This document shows, piece by piece, positions 1-8,782 of a stretch of 64,000 nucleotides of DNA. This DNA is from Bacillus sp. S3 (GTDB taxonomy: Bacteria > Bacillota > Bacilli > Bacillales > Cytobacillaceae), in contig NZ_CP039727.1 of NCBI RefSeq assembly GCF_005154805.1, forward strand, positions 1,733,501 through 1,797,500, given 5' to 3'. Under the pieces are notes generated by a model, which ran no database searches, was not told where the DNA came from, and worked only from the letters and a program-made list of their open reading frames with translations. Both the position numbers and the translations under genes were made by a program. Every line of letters starts with the position of its first letter. The first letter of the stretch is position 1.

Positions 1-1
1 T

Positions 2-340
2 CAAAGCACTGTTGCTTGGCAGCAGAGGGGAATAGCTACAGCAGCGAATATGTTTATGCGGAATTTGGGCAGTACAATTGGTGTTGCTTTATTAGGAGGA
101 ATCCTTAATAACCGTATGGTCCATTATTTTAGGCAAAATGATAAGACATTAACAGTCGATGACACTAATATTCTCTTAAAAGCAAGTGAACGGGACAAAC
201 TGACGGATTCAGTCAAGAATATTTTACAGGAGGGACTGGCATTTTCCTTACACACAGTTTATTATGTTGTTCTCACCTTTGCTTTAATAAGTTTGCTATT
301 GATATTATTTATACCTAAAAAGAGAAAGGGCGCTGTGTAA
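2..340 (+). CDS. MFS drug-efflux permease (DHA2/EmrB-QacA type), C-terminal part
   Basis: The reading frame is open from base 2, so this is the last 112 residues of a gene that begins before the window. It starts with a helix of the type seen in 14-TM exporters (RNLGSTIGVALLGGIL, a glycine-rich pattern), then a polar extracytoplasmic stretch, then a final membrane helix (VYYVVLTFALISLLLILFI) and a short basic tail. This matches the end of DHA2-family proton-driven multidrug exporters. The substrate cannot be told. It ends 26 bases before the ccpC start. Its family is inferred from the C-terminal pattern only. Confidence 0.72.
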   Translation, partial: QSTVAWQQRGIATAANMFMRNLGSTIGVALLGGILNNRMVHYFRQNDKTLTVDDTNILLKASERDKLTDSVKNILQEGLAFSLHTVYYVVLTFALISLLLILFIPKKRKGAV

Positions 341-366
341 ACCAGGCTTTATAAGGAGGGATTTTC

Positions 367-1254
367 TTGTCCTCATTATCAGAATTCCAATTATTATCTG
401 TTTTGGCACAGGAAATGAATATGCGTAAAGCATCGGAAAGATTGTTTGTTTCGCAGCCAGCTCTTTCCCAGCGGCTGCAAACAATCGAAAAAGAGTGGGG
501 AACAAAACTGTTTATTCGTTCACAAAAAGGGCTTGCACTTACCCCGGCCGGGGAGCATGTCATCGATTTCGTCAATGATGTCCTGAATAAACAAGAAAAG
601 GTCCGCGAAACGATCTATTCTCTCCAAGCAGGAATTTCCGGAACATTAAAAATTGCTGTAGCATCTATTGTGGGACAAAATTGGCTTCCGCAAGTATTGA
701 AAAAATTTATTGATAGGTATCCGCAAGCCAAGATTTCATTAATTACAGGATGGAGCAGCGAAATTCTTAAATGCTTATATGAAGATCAGGTACATATAGG
801 GATTATCCGTGGAACTCCGGATTGGAAAGGGATAAAGGTCCATCTCTTTAACGATCCGCTTTATTTGGTTGATCGGGAAATTACCCGGCCTGAACAAGTA
901 ATCGCAACTGACCGTCCGTTTATTCAATTTAAAAGTGATTCAAATTATTATCAGGAGATTCAAGATTGGTGGATGCGAAACTTTAAAACGTCTCCAAAGA
1001 GGACAGTTGTAGTAGACCAAATTGAAACATGTAAGCAAATGGCTTTTAATGGAATTGGCTATGCCATTTTGCCGGCAATTACATTGAGAAAGGCTGAAAA
1101 CGATATTTTCAAAATACCGCTTGTAAATGAGAATAACGAGCCCTTAAAACGTGATACATGGCTGTTAGGGTATGAGTCATCCTTCCAATTAAAGCAAGTT
1201 TCCGCATTCGTCGAGTTAATCAAGGAGCACATCGCTGAATCTTCTGAAGATTAG
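367..1254 (+). CDS. ccpC: LysR-type regulator CcpC (represses citrate synthase/aconitase genes)
   Basis: A 295-residue LysR-family protein. The N-terminal winged helix-turn-helix (about residues 5-65) contains NMRKASERLFVSQPALSQRL, and the effector domain (about 90-290) includes SLITGWSSEILKCLYEDQVH, both close to B. subtilis CcpC (YkuM). There CcpC represses citZ and citB and is relieved by citrate. The start is TTG with a strong aaggaggg site 6 bases upstream. It lies just before dapH as in B. subtilis, but the flavodoxin genes ykuNOP that separate them there are missing here. Assignment rests on remembered similarity plus gene order. Confidence 0.85.
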   Translation: MSSLSEFQLLSVLAQEMNMRKASERLFVSQPALSQRLQTIEKEWGTKLFIRSQKGLALTPAGEHVIDFVNDVLNKQEKVRETIYSLQAGISGTLKIAVASIVGQNWLPQVLKKFIDRYPQAKISLITGWSSEILKCLYEDQVHIGIIRGTPDWKGIKVHLFNDPLYLVDREITRPEQVIATDRPFIQFKSDSNYYQEIQDWWMRNFKTSPKRTVVVDQIETCKQMAFNGIGYAILPAITLRKAENDIFKIPLVNENNEPLKRDTWLLGYESSFQLKQVSAFVELIKEHIAESSED

Positions 1255-1326
1255 TTTGTTTTTCTTGTTTTCATCACTTTTGTTTGATAAAGTATTTTCA
1301 GTACATATTTATAGGGGGTAAGCATA

Positions 1327-2037
1327 ATGAAAATGATGGATGCGAATGAAATTATCGCTTTTATTCAAAATAGTAAAAAAGCAACACCTGTTAAGGTTTA
1401 TTTGAAAGGTGAATTAGAAGGAATTGAATTTGGAAGCGAAACAAAAGCTTTTATCAATGGCAGTACTGGTGTTGTTTTTGGAGAATGGGCTGAAATTAAT
1501 GCTGTGATAGAAGAAAATAAGTCGAAAATTGAAGATTTTGTGGTGGAAACTGACCGCCGCAATTCAGCTATTCCATTGTTAGATACAAAATATATTAATG
1601 CTCGTATTGAGCCTGGTGTTACAATCCGAGACCAGGTTGAAATTGGTGATAATGCCGTTATTATGATGGGGGCTGTTATCAATATCGGAGCGGTTATTGG
1701 CGAAAAATCGATGATTGATATGGGAGCTGTCCTCGGCGGCAGAGCTACTGTTGGTAAGAACTGTCATATTGGAGCCGGGACTGTTTTAGCAGGTGTCATT
1801 GAGCCGCCATCTGCGAAGCCTGTTATTATCGAAGATGATGTTTTAATTGGTGCCAATGCTGTTGTTCTTGAAGGTGTAACAGTGGGTACAGGTTCTGTCG
1901 TTGCTGCCGGAGCGGTTGTCACTCAAGATGTAGCTCCATACACAGTAGTGGCAGGGATGCCAGCAAGAAAAATTAAAGACATTGACGAAAAAACGAAATC
2001 AAAAACAGAAATCATGCAAGAGCTTCGTCAACTGTAG
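1327..2037 (+). CDS. dapH: Tetrahydrodipicolinate N-acetyltransferase DapH
   Basis: A 236-residue left-handed beta-helix acetyltransferase with hexapeptide repeats over about residues 90-200 ([20 protein letters not shown], then [19 protein letters not shown]). It transfers acetyl from acetyl-CoA to tetrahydrodipicolinate, the first step of the acetyl branch of the diaminopimelate/lysine pathway. Length and the N-terminus ([10 protein letters not shown]) match B. subtilis YkuQ. A ggggg-type ribosome site lies before the ATG. The partner deacetylase dapL follows after a hairpin, so both products feed peptidoglycan and lysine (and dipicolinate in spores). Confidence 0.95.
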   Translation: MKMMDANEIIAFIQNSKKATPVKVYLKGELEGIEFGSETKAFINGSTGVVFGEWAEINAVIEENKSKIEDFVVETDRRNSAIPLLDTKYINARIEPGVTIRDQVEIGDNAVIMMGAVINIGAVIGEKSMIDMGAVLGGRATVGKNCHIGAGTVLAGVIEPPSAKPVIIEDDVLIGANAVVLEGVTVGTGSVVAAGAVVTQDVAPYTVVAGMPARKIKDIDEKTKSKTEIMQELRQL

Positions 2038-2045
2038 AAATATGC

Positions 2046-2074
2046 AGGCGTGGGATTCATTCCACGCCTTTTTA
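2046..2074 (+). terminator. Intrinsic terminator/attenuator between dapH and dapL
   Basis: An 8-bp GC-rich stem (AGGCGTGG / CCACGCCT) with an 8-base loop is followed directly by five T. dapL starts only 15 bases later, so it may act as partial attenuation inside the operon rather than as an end. Confidence 0.75.
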
Positions 2075-2089
2075 TAAAGGAGAGATAAT

Positions 2090-3211
2090 ATGGATTCCTT
2101 AATCAAAATCCGTAGAGATCTGCATCAAATTCCGGAACTCGGTTTTCAAGAATATAAAACGCAGGCCTATTTATTGTCATACATACAGTCATTGCCAGAG
2201 GAGCGAGTTTCAATAAAAGAATGGCGGACAGGCTTATTTGTAAAAGTTCATGGGCTCAACCCCGATAAAATAATTGGATATCGAACAGATATTGATGGTC
2301 TCCCTATTAGTGAAGAAACCGGTTTATCCTTTTCTTCATCCCATGGGACCAATATGCATGCCTGTGGTCATGATTTTCATATGACAATTGCCCTTGGGGT
2401 CCTGACACATTTTGTCGAAAATCCCATAAGTGATGACCTCTTGTTTGTTTTTCAACCTGCTGAGGAAGGGCCAGGTGGAGCGGAGCCCATGCTGGCTTCG
2501 GAGGAAATGCGGGAATGGATGCCCGATATGATTTTTGCGCTCCATATAGCACCGGAGTATCCTGTTGGAACCATCGCCTTAAAAGAAGGATTATTATTTG
2601 CGAATACGTCAGAATTGTTTATCGATCTTAGGGGGAAGGGGGGACATGCTGCATACCCACACCAAACAAATGATATGGTAATCGCAGCATGTACGCTCGT
2701 CAATCAGTTGCAAACCATTGTATCAAGGAATGTAAACCCATTGGATAGTGCCGTCATTACTATTGGCAAAATAACTGGTGGAACGGTACAAAATATTATT
2801 GCCGAAACAGCTAGGCTTGAAGGAACGATTCGTACCTTATCACCAGAATCGATGAAAAAGGTTAAGCATCGTATTGAAGCGGTAGTAAAAGGAATTGAAA
2901 CGGGCTTTGAATGTGAAGCCGTTATTGACTATGGTTCAATGTACCATCAGGTTTATAACACGGAATCGATCACAAGAGAATTTATTCACTTTTTGCAGCA
3001 GAAACCAGATATAACAGTTATCGAATGTACAGAAGCGATGACGGGCGAGGATTTTGGTTATATGCTAAAAGAAATACCTGGGTTCATGTTCTGGCTTGGG
3101 GTTGATTCCCCGTTTGGGCTGCATCATGCTAAATTAAACCCAAATGAAGCTGCGATTGATGTTGCTGTAAGGCTCATGACAAGCTATCTAACGTATAAAG
3201 GGAATAGGTAA
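2090..3211 (+). CDS. dapL: N-acetyldiaminopimelate deacetylase DapL (M20 peptidase family)
   Basis: A 373-residue M20-family metal hydrolase. It has the family's metal-site motifs: HACGHDFH near residue 90, the catalytic-base region EEGPGG near 125, and a C-terminal HHAKLNPNE. It removes acetate from N-acetyl-LL-diaminopimelate, the last step specific to the acetyl branch started by DapH. B. subtilis YkuR has the same length class and position. A good aaggagag site lies upstream of the ATG. Related amidohydrolases act on other N-acyl amino acids, but the pairing with dapH makes the DAP role most likely. Confidence 0.92.
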   Translation: MDSLIKIRRDLHQIPELGFQEYKTQAYLLSYIQSLPEERVSIKEWRTGLFVKVHGLNPDKIIGYRTDIDGLPISEETGLSFSSSHGTNMHACGHDFHMTIALGVLTHFVENPISDDLLFVFQPAEEGPGGAEPMLASEEMREWMPDMIFALHIAPEYPVGTIALKEGLLFANTSELFIDLRGKGGHAAYPHQTNDMVIAACTLVNQLQTIVSRNVNPLDSAVITIGKITGGTVQNIIAETARLEGTIRTLSPESMKKVKHRIEAVVKGIETGFECEAVIDYGSMYHQVYNTESITREFIHFLQQKPDITVIECTEAMTGEDFGYMLKEIPGFMFWLGVDSPFGLHHAKLNPNEAAIDVAVRLMTSYLTYKGNR

Positions 3212-3240
3212 AGACTTTACTTTTTAAAGTCATTTTATTT
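3209..3240 (+). terminator. Weak terminator after dapL
   Basis: A short A/T-rich stem (gacttta / taaagtc, tiny loop) overlaps the end of dapL and is followed by a T-rich run. The stem is weak, so confidence is limited. The rest of the 164-base gap before ykuU shows no clear motif. Confidence 0.45.
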
Positions 3241-3375
3241 TGTTCTACTGGTTAATCATGTTAAAATTTAATGGAATACTGTTAGAAATTGTCGTTTATT
3301 CTCATGGATTATAGGTAAAACTGAAATGGGAATGCAGCAAAAACTTGTTTCATTAATTTATTTGGAGGGATTAAC

Positions 3376-3924
3376 ATGCCAGAACGTATGGTAGGCAAAC
3401 AAGCTCCACGCTTTGAAATGGACGCTGTAATGCCAAACAAAGAATTTAAAAAAGTCAGTCTTGAAGAAAACATGAAAAATGATAAATGGACGGTATTGTT
3501 CTTCTATCCAATGGATTTTACATTTGTATGTCCAACTGAAATCACTGCAATGTCAGATCGTTTTGAAGAGTTTGATGATCTAGATGCAGTTGTTATTGGA
3601 GCATCAACTGACACAATCCATACACATCTAGCATGGATTAAAACAGACCGTAAAGAAAACGGCCTTGGTGATTTAAACTATCCACTTGCAGCAGATACAA
3701 ACCATGTTGTTGCACGGGACTACGGAGTATTAATTGAAGAAGAAGGTATCGCTCTACGCGGTTTATTTATCATCAGCCCAGAAGGAGAATTAATGTATTC
3801 TGTTGTAAATCACAACAATATCGGCCGTGACGTTGATGAAACCCTGCGTGTGCTTCAAGCATTGCAAACTGGTGGCCTTTGCCCGGCGAACTGGAAGCCT
3901 GGACAAGCTACGTTAAACGTATAA
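3376..3924 (+). CDS. ykuU: Two-cysteine peroxiredoxin YkuU
   Basis: A 182-residue AhpC/Prx1-type peroxidase. The peroxidatic cysteine is C52 in FVCPTE and the resolving cysteine is C169 in GGLCPANW, so it is a typical 2-Cys peroxiredoxin that reduces hydrogen and organic peroxides. The YkuS/YkuT genes that lie between dapL and ykuU in B. subtilis are absent. A ggaggg site precedes the ATG by 6-7 bases. The thioredoxin-like ykuV is next and could be its reductant, an inference from neighbourhood only. A repeat element starts 5 bases after the stop codon. Confidence 0.93.
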   Translation: MPERMVGKQAPRFEMDAVMPNKEFKKVSLEENMKNDKWTVLFFYPMDFTFVCPTEITAMSDRFEEFDDLDAVVIGASTDTIHTHLAWIKTDRKENGLGDLNYPLAADTNHVVARDYGVLIEEEGIALRGLFIISPEGELMYSVVNHNNIGRDVDETLRVLQALQTGGLCPANWKPGQATLNV

Positions 3925-3928
3925 ATAA

Positions 3929-4095
3929 GAAAAGCGGAAGCGCCCGTTTAGCGGCGTATGGACTAGACTGCTCCGACTGAGATAAAGGAAACACGGAGAG
4001 CGTTAGCGGTCCGATGTTGACTTATCGTAGGGAGGAGAGGGCTAGTACACTAGCCGCTGGGTGCTGGAGCTGGACAATTCTCAAAGTCCAAAGGT
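3929..4095 (+). repeat. Dispersed intergenic repeat, long copy (about 165 bp)
   Basis: The element begins gaaaagcggaagcgcccg, contains GC-rich tracts unlike the flanks, and ends gctggagctggac followed by a small foldback (GGACAATTCTCAAAGTCC). Its two ends recur fused together at 27860-27915 and, on the other strand, at 24875-24901. It has no open frame of its own. It sits between the ykuU stop and the hairpin at 4114. I recall similar sequences in many Bacillus genomes, usually after genes; their function is unknown. Confidence 0.8.
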
Positions 4096-4113
4096 ATAAA
4101 TTCTAATCAATTG

Positions 4114-4150
4114 ATAGACCTAACCTTATACAGTGTTAGGTCTATTTTAA
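4114..4150 (+). terminator. Intrinsic terminator displaced by the repeat (ykuU)
   Basis: An 11-bp perfect stem ATAGACCTAAC / GTTAGGTCTAT with a 10-base loop, followed by TTT and A. It most likely was the ykuU terminator before the repeat inserted. It could also attenuate ykuV, whose ATG is 17 bases on. Confidence 0.7.
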
Positions 4151-4166
4151 AAAGGGGGCAAGACAA

Positions 4167-4622
4167 ATGAAATTACGTGAACCAATGCCGGAGTTAACTG
4201 GGGCTGTCGAATGGTTAAACGGCCAAGTAACCAAAGATGATCTTATCGGTGAAAAACCTACATTGATTCATTTTTGGTCTATTAGCTGTCATTTGTGTAA
4301 AGAAGCGATGCCGCAGGTAAATCAATTCCGTGATGATTTTAAAGAGAAGCTAAACGTCGTTGCGGTCCATATGCCGCGTTCGGAGGATGATTTGAATCTG
4401 GAAGAAATTAAGAAAGTTGCCGCAGAACACGGGATCACTCAGCCAATCTTTGTAGACAGTGAGCATAAATTAACAGAAGCACTGGAGAATCAATATGTCC
4501 CTGCCTATTATGTTTTCGATCGTGAAGGCAAGCTCCGTCACTTCCAAGCGGGAGGAAGCGGAATGAAGATGCTTGAGAAACGTGTCAACCGTGTACTGGA
4601 TGAGTTAGAAAAAACGGAATAA
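4167..4622 (+). CDS. ykuV: Thioredoxin-like thiol-disulfide oxidoreductase YkuV
   Basis: A 151-residue thioredoxin-fold protein with the redox pair in SISCHLCKEAM (C41-x-x-C44) and the cis-proline region EALENQYVPAYYVFD near residue 110. There is no signal peptide or membrane segment, so it acts in the cytosol, unlike ResA-type proteins with a similar fold. B. subtilis YkuV is a cytosolic general thiol reductant. It is preceded by an aaaaggggg ribosome site and followed by its own terminator, next to the peroxiredoxin gene. Confidence 0.92.
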   Translation: MKLREPMPELTGAVEWLNGQVTKDDLIGEKPTLIHFWSISCHLCKEAMPQVNQFRDDFKEKLNVVAVHMPRSEDDLNLEEIKKVAAEHGITQPIFVDSEHKLTEALENQYVPAYYVFDREGKLRHFQAGGSGMKMLEKRVNRVLDELEKTE

Positions 4623-4631
4623 AAAGAAAAG

Positions 4632-4668
4632 AAAAAGTTGTTCGTTTTCATAACGGACAGCTTTTTTT
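4632..4668 (+). terminator. Terminator after ykuV
   Basis: Stem aaagttgttcgtt / aacggacagcttt around a ttcat loop, followed by seven T. Confidence 0.85.
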
Positions 4669-4734
4669 GTGTAACCTTGCCTCCTATTTATCGTCGGTAT
4701 TAGTAATTACGATAGAGAAAAAGGGGTGTAGTCA

Positions 4735-5646
4735 TTGAAAAAGTTAATCAGGGCATGTCCAATTTTAATAATGGCTGTATTATTAGGATTAGCTGGCTGT
4801 AGTGCAGGCAATAAGAGTGATAGTGCAAAAATGAATAGGGAAAGTAAAACAGAAATGGATACATCACAGGCCGGCAGCGGGGAGCAGGCAGCTTTATTCA
4901 ATAACGATAAAGCAAAGGAAAATCAAACAGCAGGAGCGGCAACTATTGAAGTTACCAACAAGATGGTTATCTATCAGGCAGACCTTCAGCTGCGGGTAAA
5001 AAAATTTGAGCAAACTGTTCGAAGCTTGGAGGAAAAAGCAGAGAAATATGGCGGCTATATAGCCGAATCCACAGTGGCGAGAGAAGGTAAAGAGCAGGTG
5101 AGCGGCAGTCTAAGAATAAGGATTCCCCAAAAGCACTTTCAAGACTTTTTACACGATGCTGAAGGGCAAGCGGCTGAGGTCCTGCAGAGGAATATTAGCG
5201 GGCAGGATGTAACGGAGCAGTATGTCGACCTTGAATCCAGATTAAAATCAAAAAAGGCCGTTGAGGAAAGATTGCTGACATTTATGCAGGGGGCAGCAAA
5301 AACAGAGGATTTACTTAAAATTTCAGCAGACCTGGCAGCCGTTCAGGAAGAAATTGAGACGATTCAAGGGAAAATGAAGTTTTTAGAAAACCAAACCTCG
5401 TTTTCAACTGTGACCATTACCCTTTACGAAAATAAGGTAATTGTTCCTGCCATTGATAATGATCAACTAAATACTTGGGAGAAAACGAAAAAACAGTTTA
5501 TGAAAAGCACCAATATGTTATTGGCGGGCCTGTCAGGATTAGTAGTATTTATTATTGGAAATATACCTGTGCTGGCAATAATATTTATAATTGTGTTTCT
5601 CATTCTCTTTTCCTATAAAAAAAGAAAAAGAAATCGGCAGGGGTAA
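4735..5646 (+). CDS. Lipoprotein with DUF4349 domain
   Basis: A 303-residue exported protein. The signal peptide ends in a lipobox (LGLAGC, Cys near residue 22), so it should be lipid-anchored outside the membrane. A charged linker follows, then a DUF4349-type domain (about 75-235) with a predicted coiled coil (LESRLKSKKAVEERLLTF), and a C-terminal membrane helix (about 265-295) with a basic tail. This gives two membrane attachments. The start is TTG behind aaaaagggg. The molecular function of the family is unknown. It and ktrC occupy the place of rok and neighbours in B. subtilis. Confidence 0.8.
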   Translation: MKKLIRACPILIMAVLLGLAGCSAGNKSDSAKMNRESKTEMDTSQAGSGEQAALFNNDKAKENQTAGAATIEVTNKMVIYQADLQLRVKKFEQTVRSLEEKAEKYGGYIAESTVAREGKEQVSGSLRIRIPQKHFQDFLHDAEGQAAEVLQRNISGQDVTEQYVDLESRLKSKKAVEERLLTFMQGAAKTEDLLKISADLAAVQEEIETIQGKMKFLENQTSFSTVTITLYENKVIVPAIDNDQLNTWEKTKKQFMKSTNMLLAGLSGLVVFIIGNIPVLAIIFIIVFLILFSYKKRKRNRQG

Positions 5647-5683
5647 ACAGAGATAAATCTCTCTATTAAAAAAGGATGAAGAG

Positions 5684-5692
5684 TGCTAAAAT
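5684..5692 (+). promoter_or_regulatory. Candidate extended -10 promoter of ktrC
   Basis: TGC followed by TAAAAT, an extended -10 pattern, 43 bases before the ktrC ATG. The -35 region (ttaaaa) is poor, as is usual for extended -10 promoters. Confidence 0.45.
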
Positions 5693-5734
5693 ATACAACA
5701 TATCAAATCATTGTTATTATCGGGGGAGTAATTT

Positions 5735-6394
5735 ATGAAGAAGAGTTTTGCGGTAATTGGACTTGGCCGGTTTGGCGGCAGTATTTGCCGCACTTTAACC
5801 GATGAAGGAATGGAAGTACTGGGGATTGATGCGGATGAAGAACGTGTTAATGAATTTGCTATGATTGCTTCCCATGCCGTGGTTGGTGATACAACGGATG
5901 AGAATGTATTGAAGAGTTTAGGGATTCGTAATTTCGATCATGTGATCGTTGCGATTGGTGATGATATACAGGCAAGCATCCTCACTACGCTTATTTTAAA
6001 AGAGCTAGGGGTCGCTTGTGTTACGGCAAAGGCGCAAAATGATTACCATGAAAAGGTCCTTCGCAAAATTGGTGCAGACCATGTGGTACATCCTGAGAGG
6101 GATATGGGGAAACGGATTGCCCACAATATGGCTTCCAGTAATGTTGTCGACTATCTTGAACTTTCCGATGAACATAGCATTGTTGAAATTGTCGCAAATG
6201 AACGGTTAAGCGGGCGAACAATAATAGATATGGATATCCGCAAAAAATATGGGCTTAATATTGTAGCTATTAAAAGAGGGGAAGAAATCATCGTTTCTCC
6301 ACAAGCGAAGGAAACACTTTTTGTTAATGATGTTTTAATCGTAATTGGTACAGATACCGACATCGACAGATTCGAAAGAAAAGTCCTTGAATAA
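5735..6394 (+). CDS. ktrC: K+ uptake regulatory subunit KtrC (RCK/TrkA family)
   Basis: A 219-residue RCK protein. The N-terminal Rossmann fold (about 1-135) has the nucleotide motif GLGRFGGSI, and the C-terminal RCK_C domain (about 140-219) resembles the one that binds c-di-AMP in KtrC/KtrA. It forms a ring that gates the KtrD membrane channel subunit, which is not encoded here. In B. subtilis ktrC (ykqB) is also a lone gene beside rnjA. Similarity to KtrC appears closer than to KtrA. ATG start behind a gggggag site. Confidence 0.92.
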   Translation: MKKSFAVIGLGRFGGSICRTLTDEGMEVLGIDADEERVNEFAMIASHAVVGDTTDENVLKSLGIRNFDHVIVAIGDDIQASILTTLILKELGVACVTAKAQNDYHEKVLRKIGADHVVHPERDMGKRIAHNMASSNVVDYLELSDEHSIVEIVANERLSGRTIIDMDIRKKYGLNIVAIKRGEEIIVSPQAKETLFVNDVLIVIGTDTDIDRFERKVLE

Positions 6395-6438
6395 AAAACG
6401 GAAGCGCCTCAAACTAATGTGGCGCTTCCGTTTTTTTT
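6395..6438. terminator. Bidirectional terminator between ktrC and rnjA
   Basis: AAAAACGGAAGCGCC paired with GGCGCTTCCGTTTTT, with A and T tracts on both sides, serving both converging genes. The left arm begins at the ktrC stop and resembles the 5' end of the dispersed repeat (gcggaagcgcc). Confidence 0.92.
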
Positions 6439-8104
6439 AAACTTCCATAATAATCGGTAAGATCATAGGTCTCCGCTTTGTCTTTTCATAAAGGAATGGT
6501 GCTAATGTATCCGTGATTTCATTCTTGATTTCAGACCATTGGCTTGTCTTTCTTTCCATTACTTTATTCAAGTGTTTGGTGATCAAATTTTGGGCATCAT
6601 TGATTAAATCTCCGGATTCCCTCATATAAACAAAACCACGAGAAATAAGGTCTGGCCCGGAAGCAATTTTAAACTCTTTCATATTAATACTTACAACAAC
6701 GACGACTAAACCTTCTTCAGACAAAATTCTGCGGTCCCTTAATACAATATTTCCAATGTCGCCAACGCCGCTGCCATCAATATAGACAGAACCAGACGGA
6801 ATTTTGCCGGCCACCTGTGCTGTTTGGTCTGAGAGGGCTAATACTTCTCCATTGTCCATAATAAAACAATTATCTTCTTCTACACCGCAATCAACCGCAA
6901 GTTTAGCATGCATTTTCTGCATCCTGTATTCACCATGAATGGGCATAAAGAATTTTGGTTTAATTAAGCGGAGCATTAGTTTTTGTTCTTCCTGACCGCC
7001 GTGTCCTGAAGTATGGATGTTGCTTAATTTCCCATATATTACTTCTGCACCTGCACGGTACAGCATATTAATGGTTCTGCTTACACTGATTGTGTTCCCG
7101 GGAATCGGTGAAGATGAAAACACGACAGTATCACCGGGAATAATTTGAATCTGCCTGTGTGTGCCATTGGCAATTCGTGATAGAGCGGCCATTGGTTCAC
7201 CTTGACTACCTGTACATAAAATCGTGACTTTATCAGCCGGTAACCGGTTAATTTGATTTGCTTCAATAAATGTTTCTTTTGGGGCATTAATATAACCTAA
7301 ATCAAGTCCAATATTGATTGCAGCTTCCATGCTCCGGCCAAACACGGCAACTTTCCTGCCATTTACGACGGCGGCCTCTACCACTTGCTGCAACCGGTGG
7401 ATATTTGAAGCAAAGGTAGCAAAAATGACCCGTCCATCCACTTTCCTGAAAATATCGTGGATGCTTTCGCCAACTCGGCGCTCAGACATCGTAAACTCAG
7501 GTATTTCACTATTCGTACTATCTGAAAGTAAGCATAATACGCCTTCTTTTCCGATCTCAGCCATTTTAGTCAAATTGGCTGGTTCACCTACAGGGGTAAA
7601 ATCAAATTTAAAATCGCCTGTATGAACTATTTGACCTTGAGGTGTCTTAACGACAATCCCATAAGAATCAGGAATACTATGCGTAGTCCGGAAAAAAGTA
7701 ACAGATGTTTTGCGGAATTTAATCACATCGTCTTCTTTTATCTCAATTAATTTTGCAGTTCTAAGCAAACCATGCTCTTCTAATTTATTTTTGATTAACC
7801 CAAGGGCCAGCTTGCCGCCATAGATGGGAATATTTACTTCGCGCAGTAAATAGGGGATACCGCCAATGTGGTCTTCATGACCATGAGTGACAAATAAACC
7901 TTTAATCTTTTCTTCATTTTTTACCAAATAGGTGTAATCAGGAATAACATAATCAATACCTAATAATTCATCCTCAGGGAATTTGATTCCGGCATCGATT
8001 AAAATAATTTCATCCTGGAACTGAACTGCATACGTATTTTTGCCAATTTCACCTAATCCACCAAGGGCAAAAACAGCAGTTTGATCATTTTTTACAAATT
8101 TCAT
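6437..8104 (-). CDS. rnjA: Ribonuclease J1
   Basis: A 555-residue metallo-beta-lactamase/beta-CASP nuclease with the metal motif THGHEDH (H74, H76, D78, H79), further metal and beta-CASP motifs, and a C-terminal domain. It is a 5'-3' exoribonuclease and endonuclease central to mRNA decay and rRNA maturation in Bacillus. The length matches B. subtilis RnjA. The ATG is 3 bases after the rpoY stop, and its ggag-type ribosome site lies within rpoY, so the two are probably translationally coupled. SR1P, encoded near 16.7 kb, is reported in B. subtilis to promote GapA-RNase J1 binding. Confidence 0.97.
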   Translation of the reverse strand: MKFVKNDQTAVFALGGLGEIGKNTYAVQFQDEIILIDAGIKFPEDELLGIDYVIPDYTYLVKNEEKIKGLFVTHGHEDHIGGIPYLLREVNIPIYGGKLALGLIKNKLEEHGLLRTAKLIEIKEDDVIKFRKTSVTFFRTTHSIPDSYGIVVKTPQGQIVHTGDFKFDFTPVGEPANLTKMAEIGKEGVLCLLSDSTNSEIPEFTMSERRVGESIHDIFRKVDGRVIFATFASNIHRLQQVVEAAVVNGRKVAVFGRSMEAAINIGLDLGYINAPKETFIEANQINRLPADKVTILCTGSQGEPMAALSRIANGTHRQIQIIPGDTVVFSSSPIPGNTISVSRTINMLYRAGAEVIYGKLSNIHTSGHGGQEEQKLMLRLIKPKFFMPIHGEYRMQKMHAKLAVDCGVEEDNCFIMDNGEVLALSDQTAQVAGKIPSGSVYIDGSGVGDIGNIVLRDRRILSEEGLVVVVVSINMKEFKIASGPDLISRGFVYMRESGDLINDAQNLITKHLNKVMERKTSQWSEIKNEITDTLAPFLYEKTKRRPMILPIIMEV

Positions 8105-8107
8105 AAA

Positions 8108-8320
8108 TTATCCAATCTCCAATACATTATAGTCTTCATTTTGTTGTTCATATTCTAAATATGCTCCTGTTACTTCCTGTACGAATTCAACATTATACCC
8201 GCGGGAGGCAATTTTTGCGCGAACATCTCTTACCGATTCACCTTTAATATAAAGGGTTTTTGTGTTTTCTCTAACAGGTACTTGAGTAATGCTTTCTTGA
8301 TAATATACTTTATATATCAT
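8108..8320 (-). CDS. rpoY: RNA polymerase epsilon subunit RpoY
   Basis: A 70-residue protein beginning MIYKVYYQE, the DUF1447/RpoY family (YkzG), a small subunit of Firmicutes RNA polymerase. The start is taken at 8320 because aaggagcga precedes it at good spacing; an in-frame ATG further upstream would add seven residues with no family support. It is the first gene of the rpoY-rnjA pair, as in B. subtilis. Confidence 0.93.
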   Translation of the reverse strand: MIYKVYYQESITQVPVRENTKTLYIKGESVRDVRAKIASRGYNVEFVQEVTGAYLEYEQQNEDYNVLEIG

Positions 8321-8355
8321 ATAAATTCGCTCCTTATTCAATCATAGCTTTTTCT

Positions 8356-8384
8356 ATTATATATAATATTTTCATCTTTTTCAT
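8356..8384 (-). promoter_or_regulatory. Candidate sigma-A promoter of rpoY-rnjA
   Basis: On the minus strand, ATGAAA (4 of 6 to consensus), a 17-base spacer, then a perfect TATAAT, 35 bases before the rpoY start. Confidence 0.5.
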
Positions 8385-8499
8385 TTATTTTCTTTGGAAG
8401 CCCTTGGAATAATAATGAATAGTATCTTAATAACCGCTTGTTTTCCCACTTTACAATAACGAAGGAGCCCTTCGCAAGTTTGAAGGGCCCTTAAAAAAA

Positions 8500-8571
8500 T
8501 TAGGCAATCGTTTTTTTTCTCAGTAAATCTTTCCACTGTTTTACAAGCTTCTTCCTTAGCTTCTTTAACAT
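8500..8571 (-). CDS. Possible 23-residue basic amphipathic peptide
   Basis: On the minus strand a strong aaggagatgat site lies 8 bases before an ATG that opens a 23-codon frame (MLKKLRKKLVKQWKDLLRKK and three more residues, then TAA). The peptide has ten Lys/Arg with leucines spaced as on an amphipathic helix. After the stop a hairpin (gcccttc / gaagggc) follows at 8466-8490, though no T tract comes after it. The composition recalls small basic proteins such as the Fbp proteins or membrane-active peptides, but I recognise no family. The gap it lies in (8385-8746) otherwise shows nothing. Confidence 0.45.
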   Translation of the reverse strand: MLKKLRKKLVKQWKDLLRKKTIA

Positions 8572-8746
8572 AGTGGATCATCTCCTTATTTCTTATTTTA
8601 TACGAACCTTGTCCAATGTAAAGCAAGCAATGGGAGATAATTGAGATTTTTTAAAAAATAAATGTTTTTTTACTATTATTATATGATGAAATCGCTGATA
8701 TTTTCATGGTTAAACATGGAATAACAATGACAGTCTTTAATGAAAG

Positions 8747-8782
8747 AAAAACACTGACCCAATAAAAAGGCCAGTGTTTTTA
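8747..8782. terminator. Terminator at the end of def
   Basis: AAAAACACTGACCC paired with GGCCAGTGTTTTT (one mismatch). Usable in both directions; the def stop codon lies inside the stem. Confidence 0.85.

Noticed and set aside
1255..1326. Lysine riboswitch before dapH
   Set aside because: Only 72 bases lie between ccpC and dapH, far too short for the L-box aptamer, and no terminator is seen.
3929..4095. Insertion sequence or MITE with terminal inverted repeats
   Set aside because: The ends are not inverted repeats of each other and I saw no target duplication, so it is listed only as a dispersed repeat.
8381..8626. 81-codon minus-strand frame between def and rpoY
   Set aside because: No good ribosome site, a hydrophobic/basic mixture without pattern, and it overlaps the better-supported 23-codon frame with its strong site in another phase.
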